From CAYMUB01 sp964393545 (GTDB taxonomy: Bacteria; Patescibacteriota; Microgenomatia; Daviesbacterales; UBA10151), in assembly GCA_964393545.1 (NCBI GenBank), contig CAYMUB010000022.1, positions 1-25,745 of the forward strand: a stretch of DNA of 25,745 nucleotides, written 5' to 3'. Numbering within the stretch: position 1 is the first letter of the stretch; each line of letters starts with the position of its first letter. Below are positions 1 to 7,969 of this stretch, one piece after another. A program made the translations under genes and the position numbers. Below the pieces are notes generated by a model that made no database searches, was not told the DNA's origin, and worked only from the letters and a program-made list of their open reading frames with translations.

Positions 1-2882
1 ATCTCTGCTCCTAAAACTTCAGCTGAAGAAGGTCCCCAATCATTGATCTTGTTATGATTAAAAAGTACAGTTCCATAATCTCTATCAATTGGAACAGTGG
101 TAAAGCCTTCTTTTAATTCATTGTTTACAGCATCTCTTAGATGGTCATGTATAGGAATATTCCTAGTTAACCATTCATCATGGGCTGAACTAATAGCTGC
201 TTTTACCTTACCAGTCAAATCTGCATTCATTCCTCCATCTGTGAAATGGGATTCAAATAATTCATTACCTTTAGTAACAGCTGAGCCTACATTATCAGTA
301 GGGGCAGAGCTTGCCTGGATGAAATCCTCATTAGCTTGTTTTTCCAAAGCATGCCTGGCTGCTGATTCTATGGTTGTATGGTAATCAGCTTGGATAGGTT
401 GATGATACCCATTCCAAAAACGTTCATCAGCTGTTATAAAACTATCCACTTGGTGAATATGCCTGCCAACTGCAGCTGGAGCACCCTGGTGGATAGTCTG
501 TAGTTGGAAATAGGTTTTATTAGCTCTATCAAGTAGTCTTTTCTGATACTCATCAGTAGCCAAGTCTTCATTAAATGCTGCTTTACCTTTACTAAGCAAA
601 TCACCTGTTGTCTCATTATCTACAGAAAACTTACTTATATCTTCAGTTGTAATCACCTTCTTAAAGCTCTCATTAGCTTCAGCTTCCAGTTCGTGTTGAA
701 CTTCTGATCTGATATTTTCATAATCACCTTCAGATAATTGGCTGGTTTCAATATTTTTGGATGTTAAGAAATCATCTACTGCTTTTTTAGTTAAATCTAA
801 ATGATCATGTACAGCAGCAGGGGCAGTTTGTAAAAGAATCTTATTTGTTGCTTTTAATTTATCAGCCTCGGTTATAGTAGGAAGAGGTTGATCAAGATCA
901 GCAGGAGGACCTGGTGGTTTGTAAGGATTACTAAAAGAATTATCTAATTCTACTTTCACATCATCTAAATCAGGATCTGGCTGAACAGGTAGTCCAGCAA
1001 TTGGGGCAGTTGCAGCAACAGGGGTATCAACAGGAGTATCTATTGGTGTCTCTGTTGGGGTTTGGGTCACAGTTACTGTGGGAGTTTGGGTAGGAGTAGG
1101 AGTCTCGGTAGTTGTTTCTATAAAGGTGGCAGTGGGTGTAGCTGTAAGTGTCTCAGTAGGACTTCCTATTGGATTGGTGATGCTGTCTGTATATTTGTTG
1201 ACTGTAGAGAAATCAAGAACTGTGTAAGGTTCAATAGCAACTGGAGTTCCTGGACCAGCAATATCCTTGAAACCAGATTTTTCTAGAATTACTCTTCTGG
1301 CTTCATAGTATTCATCTGATGTTGGTGGTCTTTTTAAAACATAAGTTAAGTATTCAGATATTGTTTTTCTTGGATCTACTCCGGGACCAATAGTAACCTT
1401 ATTCCCTGCAGCTATAATCTCATCAGGAAAGACAATTCCCTGACGATACTCTGGTAGAGCAGTAGCTTCTGCATGAGTAGGTATTTCTGTAGGGGTAGGA
1501 GTATCTGTATTGGTTGTTAAATAGCTGCTAAATGAGAGAGAGGTATCTCCTCCTTTTTTATCTATTAATTTTTCACCTGCAGCATTTATGTCATTCAATG
1601 GGACAGCATTAGCATATGTTGTGTTAGCAACTTTAGTTGCAGTTTTAGTCACAGTAGAAGTGGCGGTAGTTTTTGCAGTTTCTGTTAGAGTTGGGGTCAC
1701 AGTAGAGGTAGGAGTTTCAGAAGGAGTAACAGTTGGTGTATGAGTATCCACTGCAGAAGGAACTACAACAGGAGCTGTAGTTTGATGAGTATCTATTGTA
1801 GATGTAATTCTGGGTATAGCAGTGCGGGTTGGGACTACAGTTTCAGATGCAGTGGGAGTAGGGGTAATGGTAGCAGTTCTAGTAGCTGCTACTGTTGCAG
1901 TTGTTTCTACACTTGGCGCTCTTGGGGAAGTTAATGATTGATATAAGGATTTAGCTATATCTTTACCGCCAATTTCCCAGGCTGCTCTGCCAAGGGAAGT
2001 ATAAGTACCTCCTGCGGATACTCCTAACAAATAATTACGGACTTTTAATTCCCAGGTATTTTTCTTCCCTAAAATCTCTTGCAGTTTTTTTTCTTTGACA
2101 TCAGTTCCAGCAATCATCCGCCTGATAGTGGTATTGGTGATATCTTCCAATCCTAACTCTGCAGAACTGATTTTGGAAAGAGCCTGGTTTTCAGATTTGG
2201 CAAAAGCTGTTCTGACTCCCAGATATAATCCATAAGCTACAGCTGCATTGATTCCAGCTTTTGTCCAACCACTGGCAGGGCCTAGTGGAGCAAGACCAAC
2301 AGATAAAGCTGCCCCAGTACCTACTCCTGCCCACCAAAATATTTCTTTGCCTCTGGGGTTTAAATTCTGAGCCCAACGGATAGCTCCTTCTCTGGCAAAA
2401 CTCACTACCCTTTGAGGTAAAGTTGGATCTGAGGAGTCTTCAGGTTTTTCTAAAGCTGTACTATCTGGTGTTGATGGAGCAGGTGAGATAGGCTTATCAG
2501 CAATGGAGGGTCCTGCGTCAGGTTGATCTGGTTCAGTTGGAGGAGTTATATGTCTGGCTGCTATAGCATCAATCCCTGCTTGAGTTCCTCTTCTGGTTTG
2601 CTCAAATAATTCATCAGTGGATGGTTCTGAAACAACAGCACTTGAAGTAGCCGCTGGTGCAGCAAGTACAGATCTAGGATTAGCTGTGCTTCTTTGCCTA
2701 GTTTCCTGTGCTCTTTGCCTTAAACTACTTAACACAGCTAAGTCATCAGCAGTAAGATTTCCTGAGGGTTCAGGGGTTTTATCGCCTGGGTTAGCCAAAG
2801 CACTACCTCTTTCAGTAAGCCTTTTTATTCTTGCTAAATGGTCTGGAGTTACTCCTCCAGATGATGGGCCAGATTCTTTCAT
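1..2882 (-). CDS. Very large orphan protein with Thr/Pro-rich linkers, 3' end outside the window
   Basis: The minus strand is open without a stop from an ATG at 2882 to the window edge, giving at least 960 codons. The N-terminus (MKESGPSSGGVTPDHLARIK) is hydrophilic and there is no signal peptide. Around residues 185-235 lies a hydrophobic stretch (FWWAGVGTGAALSVGLAP, then AAVAYGLYLGV) that could be one or two membrane segments. Two Thr/Pro/Val-rich low-complexity linkers follow (about residues 320-420 and 570-630), enclosing a more ordered segment with VFPDEIIAAGNKV and SEYLTYVLKRPP. The remainder is charged, probably helical, and unusually rich in His and Asp. A GGAG box sits about 9 nt before the ATG, and an extended -10 (TGA TACAAT, 2908-2903) lies upstream. 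It is transcribed divergently from the gene at 2975. I do not recognise the family. A surface-exposed or envelope-spanning role is only suggested by the linkers. Confidence 0.85.
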   Translation of the reverse strand, partial: MKESGPSSGGVTPDHLARIKRLTERGSALANPGDKTPEPSGNLTADDLAVLSSLRQRAQETRQRSTANPRSVLAAPAATSSAVVSEPSTDELFEQTRRGTQAGIDAIAARHITPPTEPDQPDAGPSIADKPISPAPSTPDSTALEKPEDSSDPTLPQRVVSFAREGAIRWAQNLNPRGKEIFWWAGVGTGAALSVGLAPLGPASGWTKAGINAAVAYGLYLGVRTAFAKSENQALSKISSAELGLEDITNTTIRRMIAGTDVKEKKLQEILGKKNTWELKVRNYLLGVSAGGTYTSLGRAAWEIGGKDIAKSLYQSLTSPRAPSVETTATVAATRTATITPTPTASETVVPTRTAIPRITSTIDTHQTTAPVVVPSAVDTHTPTVTPSETPTSTVTPTLTETAKTTATSTVTKTATKVANTTYANAVPLNDINAAGEKLIDKKGGDTSLSFSSYLTTNTDTPTPTEIPTHAEATALPEYRQGIVFPDEIIAAGNKVTIGPGVDPRKTISEYLTYVLKRPPTSDEYYEARRVILEKSGFKDIAGPGTPVAIEPYTVLDFSTVNKYTDSITNPIGSPTETLTATPTATFIETTTETPTPTQTPTVTVTQTPTETPIDTPVDTPVAATAPIAGLPVQPDPDLDDVKVELDNSFSNPYKPPGPPADLDQPLPTITEADKLKATNKILLQTAPAAVHDHLDLTKKAVDDFLTSKNIETSQLSEGDYENIRSEVQHELEAEANESFKKVITTEDISKFSVDNETTGDLLSKGKAAFNEDLATDEYQKRLLDRANKTYFQLQTIHQGAPAAVGRHIHQVDSFITADERFWNGYHQPIQADYHTTIESAARHALEKQANEDFIQASSAPTDNVGSAVTKGNELFESHFTDGGMNADLTGKVKAAISSAHDEWLTRNIPIHDHLRDAVNNELKEGFTTVPIDRDYGTVLFNHNKINDWGPSSAEVLGAE

Positions 2883-2974
2883 ATAAGGTTACTCCGTCTA
2901 ATATTGTATCAGGTTTAGTATCTACTTATCTATAAAAGAGGTAAATTTTACCCAGATTGTGTATTATTATAGCT
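2883..2974. promoter_or_regulatory. Divergent promoter region between two orphan genes
   Basis: This 92-nt gap separates two divergent genes. On the minus strand TACAAT (2908-2903), preceded by TGA as an extended -10, and GGAG (2895-2892) serve the leftward gene. On the plus strand TATTAT (2962-2967) ends 8 nt before the ATG at 2975, which would make that mRNA leaderless. No good -35 box is seen on either side, so both calls rest mainly on the -10 elements. Confidence 0.4.
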
Positions 2975-5335
2975 ATGACTACACCAGAAGGAGTAGCACG
3001 ATCAGAACAAATTAGAGAGATTAGTAGCAACCTTCAAGGTCACCTTGATGCTGCAGATCAGGGAACTTTTAATCCTGAAGCCTGTGTAAAAGATGGATTC
3101 AAATTAGTTCAACTAGGTTTGGCTAATAATCCAGCAGTTAGGGAGACTGGTCAAGATATAGGTGATGCAGTAGAGAGTAGTATCTTAGATGAAGTTTTAC
3201 CCTTATTTGAAAGATATGTTGATGAGGGAAATAATAGAGGAATTATTGAGCTGGCTAGTGTTTTAAGATTCTTTGGAACAGATAGACATCCTGAGATAAG
3301 AGGTATGGTAGAAGTATATGCTGCTCAATTTCCAGAAATAGATAAAGTTTTACCAACATCTTTACCTGAAGAAACTGGGACTGCTGAAGTTGCTGCAGCA
3401 AGCCAAGCTGACCAGATGGCTCAAGCAATAGCAGACAGAGAAGCTCAACTTGCTCAAATTGAGCAACTTCAACGTCGCTTAGAAGCAGCAGGTGATGATC
3501 TTACTAGAATTGAACAGGGTACAAATAGAGTTTTTGATGAAGGGGAAACAATGGCGAATGCTGCTATTGAACAAGCAAGAACTCAAGCAGCCAATCATGC
3601 TGGTCAGCTGGCTGATACAGCCAATGGTGTTAATCAAGCTCCTGGAGTTGGATCGGCAACTACTAGAGGGGAGACAACTGATGTTTCTTCTTCGACCGAA
3701 TCAGACTCAGCTCCTGTTTTAGCTCTCCCTAATCAGTTGTATACTCCAGAAGAATTAGCTGCATTTACCCCAGATCAATTAGAGGCTCTACTAAATGCCA
3801 GTCAGAAGAAATACTATGTTACAGGAAATGATTTTTTTGGTGAGTTAGAAGGTCAAATTGGTGAGGAATATGATAGAAGAACAGAAGTAGGTATTGATAC
3901 AACTCCAGTTAATTTACCTCCTTTAGCAGATACAGCAAGTTCAGGTCCAACTGTTGCTGTTTCAGCTAGAACAGGAGAAATTTTAACCTCACCTCCTACG
4001 GTGGTAATATCAGAAGCTGATCAAGCAGCTGCAACAACAAGTGAGACTGCAACTACAGCTGGACCTACCTTAACAGAAGAATTAGATCAAGTCAGGCAAT
4101 TTGCCGCACAGCATCCTGATAGTGAAGTAATAGCAAATAACCCTAATCTAGCAGCAGAAAACAGGAGGTTGGTAAGTAGATTAAGCTTAGTTGCTGACTT
4201 AAGTCAGCTTGATCCTTCAATAATAGATTATATATCTACGGAAGCTGGTTTCACGCTCTTTTCTATAGTTGGAGATCAGGGTAATAATGCCCCAGCTGCA
4301 TGGAGGGAGGCTTTGAAAATTGTCCAAAATGAACTACCACAGGTTAATAATGCATTTCTAAACCGCTATACAGAAATTAGATTAGTGGCTTTAGCTGACC
4401 GTTTACAAGAAATTTTACCAACAGACTCAGCAGCTAGCACTGGAGTGCCTGCTTTAGATGCAGAAAGAGACAGATTGATAGGGATTTTTGGTTTAACAGC
4501 AGGAGGAGTTAGCATGCCTGTCTTGATAAAGACAATTAAGCCCTACCCGGCCAATGTTCGAGAGGCAATATGGTCAGTGTTTGAAAGTAAACTTCCAACA
4601 AAAGAAAGAGCAGGATTAAGAATAATAGATGATTTAAAAAAAGCCGTGGCTATAAGGGATGAAATCCTTAGACGCCCCAAATCAAATCCAGAAAGACTGG
4701 ATAAATTAATAGAAATTGAAGATAGAGCAGATGCTTTGCAAGGACAATTAAGTGAGACCTTGGGTTTAACAGGAGAGGGGAGTTTTAAAGAAGCTTATGA
4801 GCAAGAGAAAAAAGCAAATGGGGTCTTAAGAATGGATGTTGCCCAACAACTGAGAGAAGCAGCTCAACAAGGACCAATTCCCTATAGCGAGACTTTAGCA
4901 CAATTAAGAGCTATATTTGAAGGTGTTAAAACCATTCCTGACTCTGGTAGTTCACCACAGGTTAGAGCAGCTTTGGAAAAACTATTAACAGAAACAACTC
5001 AAGCCAGTTGGTTACCAGAAGGTCCAGAAAGTCCCCCATTAGTTGGGGCATTTTATACTGAGTTAGCAAGAGCAGCAGGTATACCTGATGATAGCAGCTT
5101 TTCAGATCTTAGGTTAGATTATCATGAAGCAAGTAGTAGTTTTAGAAATCGGGTGAGGGATTTGGATAATTTAGATGAGGGATTAAATGGTTTGGTTGAA
5201 GAATTTAAAAGGAAAAATGGTCTTCAAAGAAGATATTTTGAAGCTTTATATCAAAGAAGGCTAATTTTGGGAGATTATGAGAGGTCTTTGGCAAGCAAAG
5301 TTAACAGAGTACTAAAATATCCAACAAAAAAATAA
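2975..5335 (+). CDS. Orphan Ala/Gln-rich, largely helical protein
   Basis: The protein has 786 residues from the ATG at 2975. An upstream in-frame TTG at 2957 is possible but overlaps the likely -10 region, so I prefer the ATG. There is no signal peptide or membrane segment. The first 130 residues look helical and HEAT-like (GIIELASVLRFFGTDRHPEI). Residues about 140-205 form a likely coiled coil rich in Ala, Gln and Glu. A low-complexity Ser/Thr/Ala linker follows, and then several helical, charged blocks to a basic C-terminus. The stop is 6 nt before the next ATG, so the two genes are almost certainly co-transcribed. I do not recognise a family. Together with the divergent giant gene it forms a lineage-specific block of unknown role, perhaps cytoplasmic scaffolding, though nothing in the sequence proves this. 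Confidence 0.85.
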   Translation: MTTPEGVARSEQIREISSNLQGHLDAADQGTFNPEACVKDGFKLVQLGLANNPAVRETGQDIGDAVESSILDEVLPLFERYVDEGNNRGIIELASVLRFFGTDRHPEIRGMVEVYAAQFPEIDKVLPTSLPEETGTAEVAAASQADQMAQAIADREAQLAQIEQLQRRLEAAGDDLTRIEQGTNRVFDEGETMANAAIEQARTQAANHAGQLADTANGVNQAPGVGSATTRGETTDVSSSTESDSAPVLALPNQLYTPEELAAFTPDQLEALLNASQKKYYVTGNDFFGELEGQIGEEYDRRTEVGIDTTPVNLPPLADTASSGPTVAVSARTGEILTSPPTVVISEADQAAATTSETATTAGPTLTEELDQVRQFAAQHPDSEVIANNPNLAAENRRLVSRLSLVADLSQLDPSIIDYISTEAGFTLFSIVGDQGNNAPAAWREALKIVQNELPQVNNAFLNRYTEIRLVALADRLQEILPTDSAASTGVPALDAERDRLIGIFGLTAGGVSMPVLIKTIKPYPANVREAIWSVFESKLPTKERAGLRIIDDLKKAVAIRDEILRRPKSNPERLDKLIEIEDRADALQGQLSETLGLTGEGSFKEAYEQEKKANGVLRMDVAQQLREAAQQGPIPYSETLAQLRAIFEGVKTIPDSGSSPQVRAALEKLLTETTQASWLPEGPESPPLVGAFYTELARAAGIPDDSSFSDLRLDYHEASSSFRNRVRDLDNLDEGLNGLVEEFKRKNGLQRRYFEALYQRRLILGDYERSLASKVNRVLKYPTKK

Positions 5336-5341
5336 CCCTCT

Positions 5342-6541
5342 ATGATAGAAAAACCTTACGCGGTTGCAATTATAGAATTAAATAAAGACCAGAAAAGACA
5401 AATAGATGGATTGGCAGGGTTTGCCACCAGGGTAATGAATCTTTCTCAAGGAGAGACTGATAAAGAAGGTAGATTTGATGAGTTAGCTGCCAGAGTTAAG
5501 GAAGAACCGCTTGCTCTTTATGCAGTAGCAGAGAGAATAGCTGTTTCTCCTAAGAGTGCACACCATAGATTAGCCAGAGAAGCTATCAGAGCTACTGAAT
5601 TTGATGAGTATTTGGATATTGCTTTAGAAAGAAAAACCAGGGCAGCAGCCAGTACAGTTCCTGCTGTTCCTGTTCCTAGACAGGAAGAGTTAGAAAGAAA
5701 AGAACTAATTTTCAGGCAAGATCAATTACTAGATAAAATAATCTCCCAAGGACAACCTTTGGTTAGAACATGGGTTAGAGATCTGCCTCAGCTACCCATA
5801 GGCCTCTGGGTGATAGAGCCAGTGGGTGGATCACGAGTTTCTTATGAGAATTGGCCTTTTGGAGTAGAGGTATCATTAGGAGGAGAGATGTTTGGAGAGT
5901 TATGCCGAAAGGGAATCTTTGAGACAGTAGTAGTTGCTCCTTATACCCAGGATGTAATCAAAAAACGGATAGTCAAAAAGAGCTCAGAAGTGCCAGGTTT
6001 TTTGGGAAGGTCAAAAACGGTGACTAACGAAGTTGAAGAGGAATATATAGATGGTAAAAGAAATCTCTCCATCCGTGAAGCAATAGGATTACCTTCTGAT
6101 GAACCGGCTGCTGTTATTGAGTATGGGGCGTCTGATCGGGAAGATCCTTCATTACCAAACCAAAGTCGCTACCGGGATGGAGCTCAAGGAGCAGGTGTAG
6201 GCAGGCCTGGTAATCGATTTGATTTCAAAGTTGTTGTGCCACAGTCGCTAGCCGAGGAGTTTTCAGCTTTATTACAAACAGATCCAGTTTTTGTAAGAAT
6301 GATCGCTCTGATTACAATTGATAAGAGGTACGCACCAAATTTTAACCAGATCATGAACAGGTGGGGTAGACCACCTTATGAAAAGTGGGAGAAGTATAAA
6401 ACTCCTGAGATGTATTTTGTGGATGCTCTATCTAATGCTGCTGATGCAGAGAATCTAGGAAGATTAAAGTTTGATGAACGCAATGTTATTAAATTTCATA
6501 CAGAAGAAATTGATGGTTGGCAGTTTGGAGTGGTAGAGTGA
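5342..6541 (+). CDS. Orphan protein, possibly the N-terminal part of a longer one
   Basis: The 399-residue product (MIEKPYAVAIIELNKDQ) starts 6 nt after the preceding stop and has no Shine-Dalgarno sequence. A helical N-terminal region of about 100 residues is followed by an Ala/Pro/Val linker (STVPAVPVPRQEELE) and a mixed alpha/beta region with conserved-looking aromatic segments (LPIGLWVIEPVGG, WGRPPYEKWEKYK). It ends with TGA at 6539-6541. The reading frame then stays open in the same phase for 26 sense codons and runs directly into the next ORF. The intervening residues include TSPAVPVESE, which resembles this protein's own linker. This suggests that 5342-7138 is one ancestral gene split by a nonsense codon, by recoding or by a sequence error. 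Family not recognised. Confidence 0.8.
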   Translation: MIEKPYAVAIIELNKDQKRQIDGLAGFATRVMNLSQGETDKEGRFDELAARVKEEPLALYAVAERIAVSPKSAHHRLAREAIRATEFDEYLDIALERKTRAAASTVPAVPVPRQEELERKELIFRQDQLLDKIISQGQPLVRTWVRDLPQLPIGLWVIEPVGGSRVSYENWPFGVEVSLGGEMFGELCRKGIFETVVVAPYTQDVIKKRIVKKSSEVPGFLGRSKTVTNEVEEEYIDGKRNLSIREAIGLPSDEPAAVIEYGASDREDPSLPNQSRYRDGAQGAGVGRPGNRFDFKVVVPQSLAEEFSALLQTDPVFVRMIALITIDKRYAPNFNQIMNRWGRPPYEKWEKYKTPEMYFVDALSNAADAENLGRLKFDERNVIKFHTEEIDGWQFGVVE

Positions 6542-6619
6542 AGGGATAGCAGGGTTGGAACAACTTCTCCAGCTGTTCCAGTTGAATCAGAGATTGCATC
6601 AGATAACTTTTTAACACTT

Positions 6620-7138
6620 TTGGATATGGGAGCTGAGAGGTTGAAAAAAGAAGGGAGTTTTACCACTGAATTGTCTGCTGATGATGTAGCCCAAATGATG
6701 CGTCAAGCACTGATCCAGATGAGGGAGGTAATGGAGAAAAAAGGGGTAAGTGCTCAAATAAAAAGGTTGGTTGTGGGGATAAATAATGGTGAAGGAAGCG
6801 TAGAAGCTGATATAGCTGCGAGCAAAAGAGTAACAATTATAAATGTACCTGCTAAAATCTTTGCTAAATTTGGTTTAGTAAATGAGCTTGATGATAAAAG
6901 GCAACCCACAGGCAGATTATTAACTTCCCGTCTTGAGGTTGACCCAGAGAGTCTATACGGAATAGTCAGGCCAATAGAGTTCTTAACTCCATATGTTGGA
7001 GGAGATAAGATTAACAAAACTTTCGCCGAAGTACTGGCTAGAGAAATGAAGAAAAGGAATGCCAAGATCACGGGCATAAGTTTAATGTTTACCCCAGGAA
7101 ATAAGCTTAGGGTTAGAGTGCAAGGGAATAAGACTTAG
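6620..7138 (+). CDS. Orphan protein, likely the C-terminal continuation of the preceding gene
   Basis: The ORF gives 172 residues if started at TTG 6620 (or 170 from ATG 6626) and ends with TAG. Neither start has a Shine-Dalgarno sequence or a convincing promoter. The same frame is open upstream to 6542, directly after the TGA of the preceding gene, and reads as a plausible linker. The body looks like a compact alpha/beta domain: a helix (DDVAQMMRQALIQMREVMEK), then alternating strands (IKRLVVGINNGEGSVEADI, RVTIINVPAKIF) and a C-terminal strand (LRVRVQGNKT). No family is recognised. It may be an independent gene translated by coupling, or a domain of a readthrough product. Confidence 0.65.
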   Translation: MDMGAERLKKEGSFTTELSADDVAQMMRQALIQMREVMEKKGVSAQIKRLVVGINNGEGSVEADIAASKRVTIINVPAKIFAKFGLVNELDDKRQPTGRLLTSRLEVDPESLYGIVRPIEFLTPYVGGDKINKTFAEVLAREMKKRNAKITGISLMFTPGNKLRVRVQGNKT

Positions 7139-7145
7139 ATTCTGC

Positions 7146-7175
7146 TTGACAAAGTGTATATTTAAGTGTACATTT
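7146..7175 (+). promoter_or_regulatory. Promoter and operator of the toxin-antitoxin pair
   Basis: TTGACA (7146-7151), a 17-nt spacer and TACATT (7169-7174) form a strong sigma70-type promoter. The ATG at 7181 lies 7 nt after the -10, so the mRNA is probably leaderless. Overlapping the spacer and -10 is an adjacent 12-nt direct repeat (7152-7163 and 7164-7175, one mismatch). Its centres are TGTATA (7155-7160) and the palindrome TGTACA (7167-7172), 12 bp apart. TGTACA-cored paired sites are the known operators of YefM-type antitoxins, so autorepression is inferred. Confidence 0.7.
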
Positions 7176-7180
7176 GGTTT

Positions 7181-7444
7181 ATGAATTATATTACTACTAC
7201 TCAACTTAGAACAAAATCAAAAGAACTGGTTAGTATTCTTCGGGAAGGAGGATCTGTTGAGTTAATTCACAGATCAAAAGTAATTGGAGAAATTAAACCA
7301 GTAGAAAAACAGCCTGTTATTTTTGATGCAAAGGAATTTATGCGTCTTACAGAAGAACTTAATTTGCCCAAAACCACGTATGCTGAGAGAGAAAGAAGAT
7401 ATAGAGCTCATCTGATGAAAAAATATGGCAAAAATCTTCGTTGA
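7181..7444 (+). CDS. Phd/YefM-like antitoxin
   Basis: The 87-residue protein starts MNYITTTQLRTKSKELVSIL, the typical Phd/YefM N-terminus in which a short strand and helix form the DNA-binding dimer. It continues with GGSVELIHRSKVIGEIKPVE, the usual strand pair of the fold. The C-terminal 40 residues are charged and helical, as expected for the toxin-neutralising tail. An in-frame GTG at 7166 would extend it by five residues but lies inside the -10 box, so ATG 7181 is preferred. The gene overlaps the toxin start by 20 nt, indicating translational coupling. The TGTACA-type operator fits autoregulation by the antitoxin or the complex. The partner is a PIN protein and not a RelE-like one, a mixed pairing that is common among toxin-antitoxin modules. 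Confidence 0.75.
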   Translation: MNYITTTQLRTKSKELVSILREGGSVELIHRSKVIGEIKPVEKQPVIFDAKEFMRLTEELNLPKTTYAERERRYRAHLMKKYGKNLR

Positions 7445-7802
7445 TGCTAATATTTTTATTGATCTGGCAGAAAAACGTAGTCAGATTATTATCCAATCCT
7501 TGGATAAACATCAGCTTTTCCTCTCTACCTTATCAGTTCATATCTTGATGTATGTAACCAGGAAGAAAATTCCTTATCCAGCTTTACTAGAAGTAATTAA
7601 TCGTTTTTTAATAGTAGATTTTGACTCCGATATACTAGATAAAGCTTTAGAAGGTCCAACCCCTGATTTTGAAGATAATGTCCAGCTACATTCTGCAGTA
7701 GAAGAGGAGTGTACTTATTTTTTAACTTCAGATCAAAGATTACTGAAGATGGGAATATTTGGTAAAACTAGAATTGTTTCTTCTTTAAACCTTGATACTT
7801 AA
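7425..7802 (+). CDS. PIN-domain toxin (VapC-like ribonuclease)
   Basis: The 125-residue product is a single PIN domain, the fold of Mg-dependent endoribonucleases that cut tRNA, rRNA or mRNA in VapBC modules. The first acidic residue is D7 in KIFVDANIFIDL. The C-terminal acidic cluster is PDFEDNVQLHSA followed by TSDQRLL, where the Asp is the last metal ligand. The segment that usually carries the second acidic residue (S-x-L-x-x-x-E) reads LSTLSVHILMYV here, with no Glu, so catalysis may differ or use another residue. The gene overlaps the antitoxin, as is normal for such pairs. Its last codons (LDT and the stop) lie in a heptad repeat array that also forms the promoter of the downstream 5S rRNA gene. 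It could alternatively be a weakened, antitoxin-only-selected remnant. Confidence 0.8.
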   Translation: MAKIFVDANIFIDLAEKRSQIIIQSLDKHQLFLSTLSVHILMYVTRKKIPYPALLEVINRFLIVDFDSDILDKALEGPTPDFEDNVQLHSAVEEECTYFLTSDQRLLKMGIFGKTRIVSSLNLDT

Positions 7803-7826
7803 TACTAAATACTTTATACTATAGAC
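7792..7826 (+). repeat. Five heptads (TTAATAC type) forming the 5S rRNA promoter
   Basis: Five consecutive 7-nt units read TTGATAC, TTAATAC, TAAATAC, TTTATAC and TATAGAC. They cover the toxin stop codon and reach the 5S start. The same bases supply a promoter: TTGATA (7792-7797), a 17-nt spacer and TATACT (7815-7820), placing the start point near 7826, at the mature 5S end. The repeat has thus either become a promoter or arisen by slippage in one. Confidence 0.6.
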
Positions 7827-7947
7827 CTCGGTGGTTTATAGAGGAGTGGTCCGACCTGATCTCATCCCGAACTCAGTCGTCAAACGCTCCATCAGGGACG
7901 ATAATATAGTCGCAAGGCTATGTGAAAATACCCCACTGCCGGGGTTT
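7823..7947 (+). rRNA. rrf: 5S ribosomal RNA
   Basis: The stretch contains the 5S hallmarks: GGAGTGGTCCGACCTGATC followed by CCCGAACTCAG near the expected position, then a CGC loop and a closing ACTGCCGGGG. Helix I pairs 7823-7831 with 7939-7947 using Watson-Crick and G-U pairs. The length of about 125 nt is normal. No 16S or 23S gene is in the window, and the gene has its own promoter, so this is an unlinked 5S gene. No clear terminator follows, so read-through into the S1-domain gene is possible. Ends are approximate. Confidence 0.93.
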
Positions 7948-7969
7948 AAAGAAAGCCAGGTGATTATGG

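Noticed and set aside
1020..1900. Repetitive GTAGGAGT-type DNA as a CRISPR or satellite
   Set aside because: It encodes Thr/Pro linkers on the minus strand, with degenerate units and no regular spacers.
97..2886. Plus-strand ORFs such as 97-384, 1062-1286, 1740-1934 and 2617-2886
   Set aside because: They lie opposite a continuous minus-strand frame of 960 codons whose translation is clearly protein-like, while theirs are low-complexity shadows.
6539..6600. Selenocysteine insertion at the in-frame TGA
   Set aside because: No convincing SECIS-like hairpin is visible just downstream, and the context resembles a linker, not a redox site.
5342..7138. Alternative genetic code with TGA as glycine or tryptophan
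   Set aside because: TGA ends the antitoxin, the LPKTG protein and the four-helix-bundle gene at sensible points, so only a local event is considered.
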